The translations under genes were made by a program, and so were the position numbers. This document shows, piece after piece, positions 60,502-64,000 of a stretch of 64,000 bases of DNA. Numbering within the stretch: position 1 is the first letter of the stretch; every line of letters begins with the position of its first letter. The notes under the pieces are model-generated. The model did not search any database, was not told where the DNA came from, and saw only the letters and a program-made list of their open reading frames with translations. Origin of the DNA: Candidatus Gastranaerophilales bacterium (GTDB taxonomy: Bacteria; Cyanobacteriota; Vampirovibrionia; Gastranaerophilales; Gastranaerophilaceae); contig CALVBT010000010.1 of NCBI GenBank assembly GCA_944325885.1, positions 1 through 64,000 of the forward strand. The letters are read 5' to 3'.

Positions 60502-62658
60502 ATGAGGATTTCTGCAGCAGGTCTAATGCAAAACTCAACAGGTGTATCCTTTAAACAGAACAAAAATATCGAAAACCTCTCCGGTCTTGATGTGGTAAAA
60601 AAATATGAGCAATTAAGACAAAAAAACGAAAAAGAACAAGAAAAAGAAAATGAAAATTTGAATAATATTTTATATAATTCAGTTTTTTTTATGGCTCAAA
60701 AAGGACTTTATAAAGATGCAAAAATTCTATACGAGGCTTTTTTGGACAACACAAACCTGACAGATGACCCCGATTTAAACAATACTATCGGCAATATTAA
60801 CAAAAAAACCGGAGATATAGAACAGGCTCAAAGGGATTATACAGAGGCTATACGGCATTTGTCCGATGCAGATAATGCAACAAAACTGGATATTATAAAA
60901 AACTATTTTGAAACAAATATACTTTTAGATAACGGTGAAATAAATCAAGAAATATTCAAAGATATATCTAATCCCTATGTAAATGAAATTTATCTGTATT
61001 TGTCCTCGATTGTGGATGATATACAAAACAAACCTCTGCAATCAGCCAATGAAATAAAATCCGCCTATCAAATTATGAAAAACACAGGCTACATAGACGA
61101 CGATGTTATTTTAAAAACAGCATTTGTTTTAGCACAAGAGGGTGAATACGAAAAGAGCAATGATATTTTAATAGAAAATCTGAACCGCCTAAAAACAGAA
61201 GGGCGTGTTTATACAAAAGAATTTATTGATTATTTGCTTCTTTTAGGGGTAAATGCATTTGATACAGCAGAAGAAAAAGACCTAAATAAATCCACAAACA
61301 TATTTAAAAATGTAGCAGACATTTCTGAAAAAATCGGAATTACACAGCCCTGTGAAATTGCAAATTACTACATTGCAAAAAATCTTTTTATAGAAAACTC
61401 ACAAGATTTTAAAGAACATGCAAAACAGCTTTTAAATACAACAAAAAACAAACAATACCTGATAAACCTAAATGAAATGCTCGGGGATTTTTCAGCTTCC
61501 TCAGACAAGGACGAGGCTGCAGAGTATTATAAAACAGCAAAGTCGCTTATCGACGATAAAGAAACAAACAAAACAAGAATCTTTGAACTCTGCAAAAAAA
61601 TAAAAAAAATACACCCGCAAGAATCCGCCCAAATAGACGAAGAAATTAAAAATCTTAATGCAGAAGAATTGTTCAACACACATTACCTGTCTAAGGCATT
61701 GAGGACGATATATACAAAAAATAATTTTGAAAAGGTTGTCGAAATTTCTGAAAAAATCATAGATCAAAGCAGTGACAAAACACACAAAAATCTTGCAAAG
61801 TTGTATTCAAACCTTGCAAAAATACAACTTGGAGAAGATATGGAGCAGTGCATAAATAAAGCTGACAGGGCAATGAATGCACTAAAAGAAGAACTAAAAA
61901 AATCGCCTGACAATAAAGATTTGAAAAAAAGCATATATTATGCCCAAAGAAACGAAGCCGTGCTGCTGTTTAATGCAATGTCATACCAAAAAGCAGCAAA
62001 CATCGTAAATGAATCTGTTTCATATCTAAACGATAGCTATTATGAAAAAGAAAAAATTATAAAAGACAAAATAATAGCCACACTATTTAATTACAAAGCC
62101 AAAAACTATTCCGGCGCAGAAAAACATGCCATAAGTTATCTTGAGCTTTTGCTGGATAAAAAATTTGAAAGTACAAAACCGACAAAAATAACAGAAGATG
62201 TTAAAAAAATTCTTGTACAAAAAAATGACACTGAAAAAAGAAAAATTGCAGCTGCTTATGAAACACTCGGTCTGATTAATTTAAAATCGCACAATTTTGC
62301 AGATTCTCAGGAGTATTTTGGTCAGGCTGTCAGCATTAGAGAAGGGCTAAAAGACAAAGACGAACAACTGGCAAACTCCTATGCTGCACTGGCAAGGCTT
62401 GCCATTTTTAACAGCACTTTATTCAAAACTAAAAGGCCAAATTCTTCCAAAGAAATGCACAATAAGTGTCTTGAAATTCTAAAAGCAAAATATCCAAATG
62501 ACCAAATAACCAGAGATGAAGAAGAGTTCCATAAAAAATACTACGGCAGAACACTTGCATCTGCAGGAAAATATATAAGAAATGCAGTTGGCGGTGTAGA
62601 TGAAAAACTCATCGAAAAATTTAAATGTTACAACAAAGAGTTAAGTATATGCGAATAG
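60502..62658 (+). CDS. Large TPR-repeat protein with SFKQ motif
   Basis: A 718-residue protein. ATG 60502 follows GGGAGG; an upstream in-frame GTG-type start at 60487 is less likely. After the N-terminal motif (VSFKQ at 15-19) the protein is almost entirely helical TPR-like repeats (VFFMAQKGLYKDAKILYEAFLDN, AETLGLINLKSHNFADSQEYFGQAVSI and others), a scaffold for binding other proteins. There is no signal peptide or membrane helix. Its stop overlaps the start of the next gene by 10 bases. Confidence 0.75.
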   Translation: MRISAAGLMQNSTGVSFKQNKNIENLSGLDVVKKYEQLRQKNEKEQEKENENLNNILYNSVFFMAQKGLYKDAKILYEAFLDNTNLTDDPDLNNTIGNINKKTGDIEQAQRDYTEAIRHLSDADNATKLDIIKNYFETNILLDNGEINQEIFKDISNPYVNEIYLYLSSIVDDIQNKPLQSANEIKSAYQIMKNTGYIDDDVILKTAFVLAQEGEYEKSNDILIENLNRLKTEGRVYTKEFIDYLLLLGVNAFDTAEEKDLNKSTNIFKNVADISEKIGITQPCEIANYYIAKNLFIENSQDFKEHAKQLLNTTKNKQYLINLNEMLGDFSASSDKDEAAEYYKTAKSLIDDKETNKTRIFELCKKIKKIHPQESAQIDEEIKNLNAEELFNTHYLSKALRTIYTKNNFEKVVEISEKIIDQSSDKTHKNLAKLYSNLAKIQLGEDMEQCINKADRAMNALKEELKKSPDNKDLKKSIYYAQRNEAVLLFNAMSYQKAANIVNESVSYLNDSYYEKEKIIKDKIIATLFNYKAKNYSGAEKHAISYLELLLDKKFESTKPTKITEDVKKILVQKNDTEKRKIAAAYETLGLINLKSHNFADSQEYFGQAVSIREGLKDKDEQLANSYAALARLAIFNSTLFKTKRPNSSKEMHNKCLEILKAKYPNDQITRDEEEFHKKYYGRTLASAGKYIRNAVGGVDEKLIEKFKCYNKELSICE

Positions 62659-64000
62659 TAGAATTATCACCACAAATAACAAGTTCAAAAAACACCCCCA
62701 TTATAACAAACAGGGCCAAAACAAAAAAACAAAACCAAATTCCGGTACAACCACAATACAATGCTAAAATTTGGACAAAGTCTTTTGCTTATCATCCGGC
62801 CTTTAAGGGATATCGTGAGGACAAAGAATTTGTAAACACAGCAATAAATATGCTCGACAACGCGGTAAATGAAGTAAACAGCATATTATACAACTCTTAT
62901 GAAATAGATTTTGACAATGATTTTTTGGAGGCCGTTGAATATACAAAACAAAATAAAGAACTATACGAAAAAATTACAGAAACACCGGAAATCTTTGACA
63001 AAATTGCATCCGGATTTAATTTGTTCAGTGCAACTACTCTGAAATCACTGGAGGATATAAGATACGACAAAAAATATTTTTCTCCATACTGGGAAAAAAA
63101 CAGCAAAATCGGAAACAAAAAAACCTCTTATATAATAAAAAATGCCGTCAACAAAAATGACGACAACATAAACAAAATAATAAAAAAATCTGATGACAAA
63201 GATTATGAAAAAATAAAAGCTGCGCTGGCGTCAGAATGGTTTGAGGCAGCATATAAAGCCATAAAAGAAGAAAAACCGCAAACAATAACACAAAATTTTA
63301 AAGAGCTTGCGCAAACCGTCAATGAACAGTATGCAAAAACATTTCTACTTAATGAACAAACAAGATTGTGCAATGAATTTAACGAAAAGACAAAAGAGCG
63401 CGTACTTTCACCGAATACTGATTTAGATAAAAAACAGCACGCATTTAGTTTAATGTTGTCCTACATACAAAGAAAACTGCTCGAAGACAAAGGCACCGAG
63501 CTGGACAATGACTATGCATCAATCGACAAGGCAAAAAGCATTCTGCAATATGCAAAAGAAAAAGAATCCATATTCTATGCCCGCTATGCAATAAATCTGC
63601 TGCACGGTATGGCGTTTGAAAAATGGGAAAAAGACAATCTTGTCCCTGCTCTTAATATAAAACTTAAAAAAGAAATTTTTTATAACCAAGAAGAAAAGAA
63701 AAACGAAGAACTAAAAAAATTCCAAAACTACAGAAACTTTGACACAGACGGGAAATACTTTGTTTCAAGATACTATGATGCCTGCTGCAAAGAAAACGAC
63801 AAATACAACTTTGACAGCAAAGACTATGTCTGGCAAATAATAAACAACAGACACAATTCAAAGCCGGCTCATCAGGCAATAAAAGAACTTTCTCTCGCAG
63901 TAAAAGAAAAACAGGATTTTTACTTTGAACAGCTGGACACATTTTATGACCTGCTGCAGCAAAGAAAATTTGACCCTGAAACAAAAATACCCAAAAGACA
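62649..64000 (+). CDS. Large charged protein with AFKG motif, cut by the window end
   Basis: The frame opens at ATG 62649, inside the end of the TPR gene, and stays open to the window edge (450 codons, no stop). The N-terminus MRIVELSPQITSSKNTPIITNR shares wording with the gene at 25188, and PAFKG occurs at residues 50-54. The rest is highly charged and helical, rich in Lys, Glu, Asn and Tyr, without a recognised domain. It is the fourth gene in the accessory operon. The C-terminal part, and therefore any catalytic domain, lies beyond the window. Confidence 0.7.
   Translation, partial: MRIVELSPQITSSKNTPIITNRAKTKKQNQIPVQPQYNAKIWTKSFAYHPAFKGYREDKEFVNTAINMLDNAVNEVNSILYNSYEIDFDNDFLEAVEYTKQNKELYEKITETPEIFDKIASGFNLFSATTLKSLEDIRYDKKYFSPYWEKNSKIGNKKTSYIIKNAVNKNDDNINKIIKKSDDKDYEKIKAALASEWFEAAYKAIKEEKPQTITQNFKELAQTVNEQYAKTFLLNEQTRLCNEFNEKTKERVLSPNTDLDKKQHAFSLMLSYIQRKLLEDKGTELDNDYASIDKAKSILQYAKEKESIFYARYAINLLHGMAFEKWEKDNLVPALNIKLKKEIFYNQEEKKNEELKKFQNYRNFDTDGKYFVSRYYDACCKENDKYNFDSKDYVWQIINNRHNSKPAHQAIKELSLAVKEKQDFYFEQLDTFYDLLQQRKFDPETKIPKR

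Overview
The window looks like about 64 kb of chromosome from an AT-rich, fermentative, Gram-negative bacterium with an outer membrane. My best guess is a gut Gastranaerophilales (Melainabacteria, the non-photosynthetic sister group of Cyanobacteria). This rests on the combination of lipid A/LPS genes (lpxI, lpxB, lptC, lptA, ADP-heptose genes), the [FeFe]-hydrogenase maturases HydE and HydG, and many lineage-specific small proteins with a short aromatic N-terminal motif. There is no rRNA or marker set to prove it, so the assignment is inference.

Layout. 1-8.4 kb: pdxJ, two glycosyltransferases, a fluoride channel, three ORFan genes, a fused gmhA-gmhB gene and hldE (heptose for LPS), and a parvulin. 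8.4-10.9 kb: tRNA-Pro, tRNA-Gly, tRNA-Cys and tRNA-Val set among duplicated tRNA pieces, with a LysM protein between them. 10.9-17.5 kb: membrane and WG-repeat proteins, a MerR-like regulator, and a histidine kinase/response regulator pair. 17.5-25.6 kb: envelope genes (AsmA-like, OmpH/Skp, MCE/MlaD-like) and hydG. 25.6-34 kb: tRNA-Ser with three tRNA-end repeats, ogt, small membrane paralogues, TPR, LUD and MATE proteins, an AAA+ ATPase and a divergent GH13-like protein. 34-46 kb: acpP-fabF, dnaX, ldcA, a split chromate-type transporter, lpxB, lpxI, a Xer recombinase, a PfkB kinase, lptA and lptC. 46-57 kb: a RelA/SpoT-like protein with a small partner gene, hydE-mnmA, gcvPB, a sugar-binding protein, an M14 peptidase, a secreted GH13 amylase and hpf. 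57-64 kb: a flavin reductase-rubredoxin, then an accessory cluster with a zincin-like protein, a divergent pair of acidic-tailed paralogues, TPR proteins and a large unfinished ORF.

How it fits together. Many housekeeping genes build or maintain the outer membrane (heptose, lipid A, Lpt transport, OmpH, MCE/AsmA lipid traffic) or handle peptidoglycan and polysaccharide (LdcA, M14 peptidase, amylases, LysM). Metabolism appears anaerobic (hydrogenase maturation, rubredoxin, glycine cleavage).

Three layers are not explained by ordinary annotation. First, at least ten otherwise unrelated proteins begin M-[KRQ]-[IV] or similar and carry an early x-[SAN]-F-[KGAH]-x motif; they include a RelA/SpoT-fold enzyme, an HEXXH zincin, an AAA+ ATPase and TPR scaffolds. 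Second, partial copies of tRNA 5' ends (upstream) and 3' ends (downstream) surround four of the five tRNA genes, often with a hairpin inserted where the D-loop or T-loop should be. Third, a dispersed repeat of about 174 bp occurs four times, plus one short derivative.
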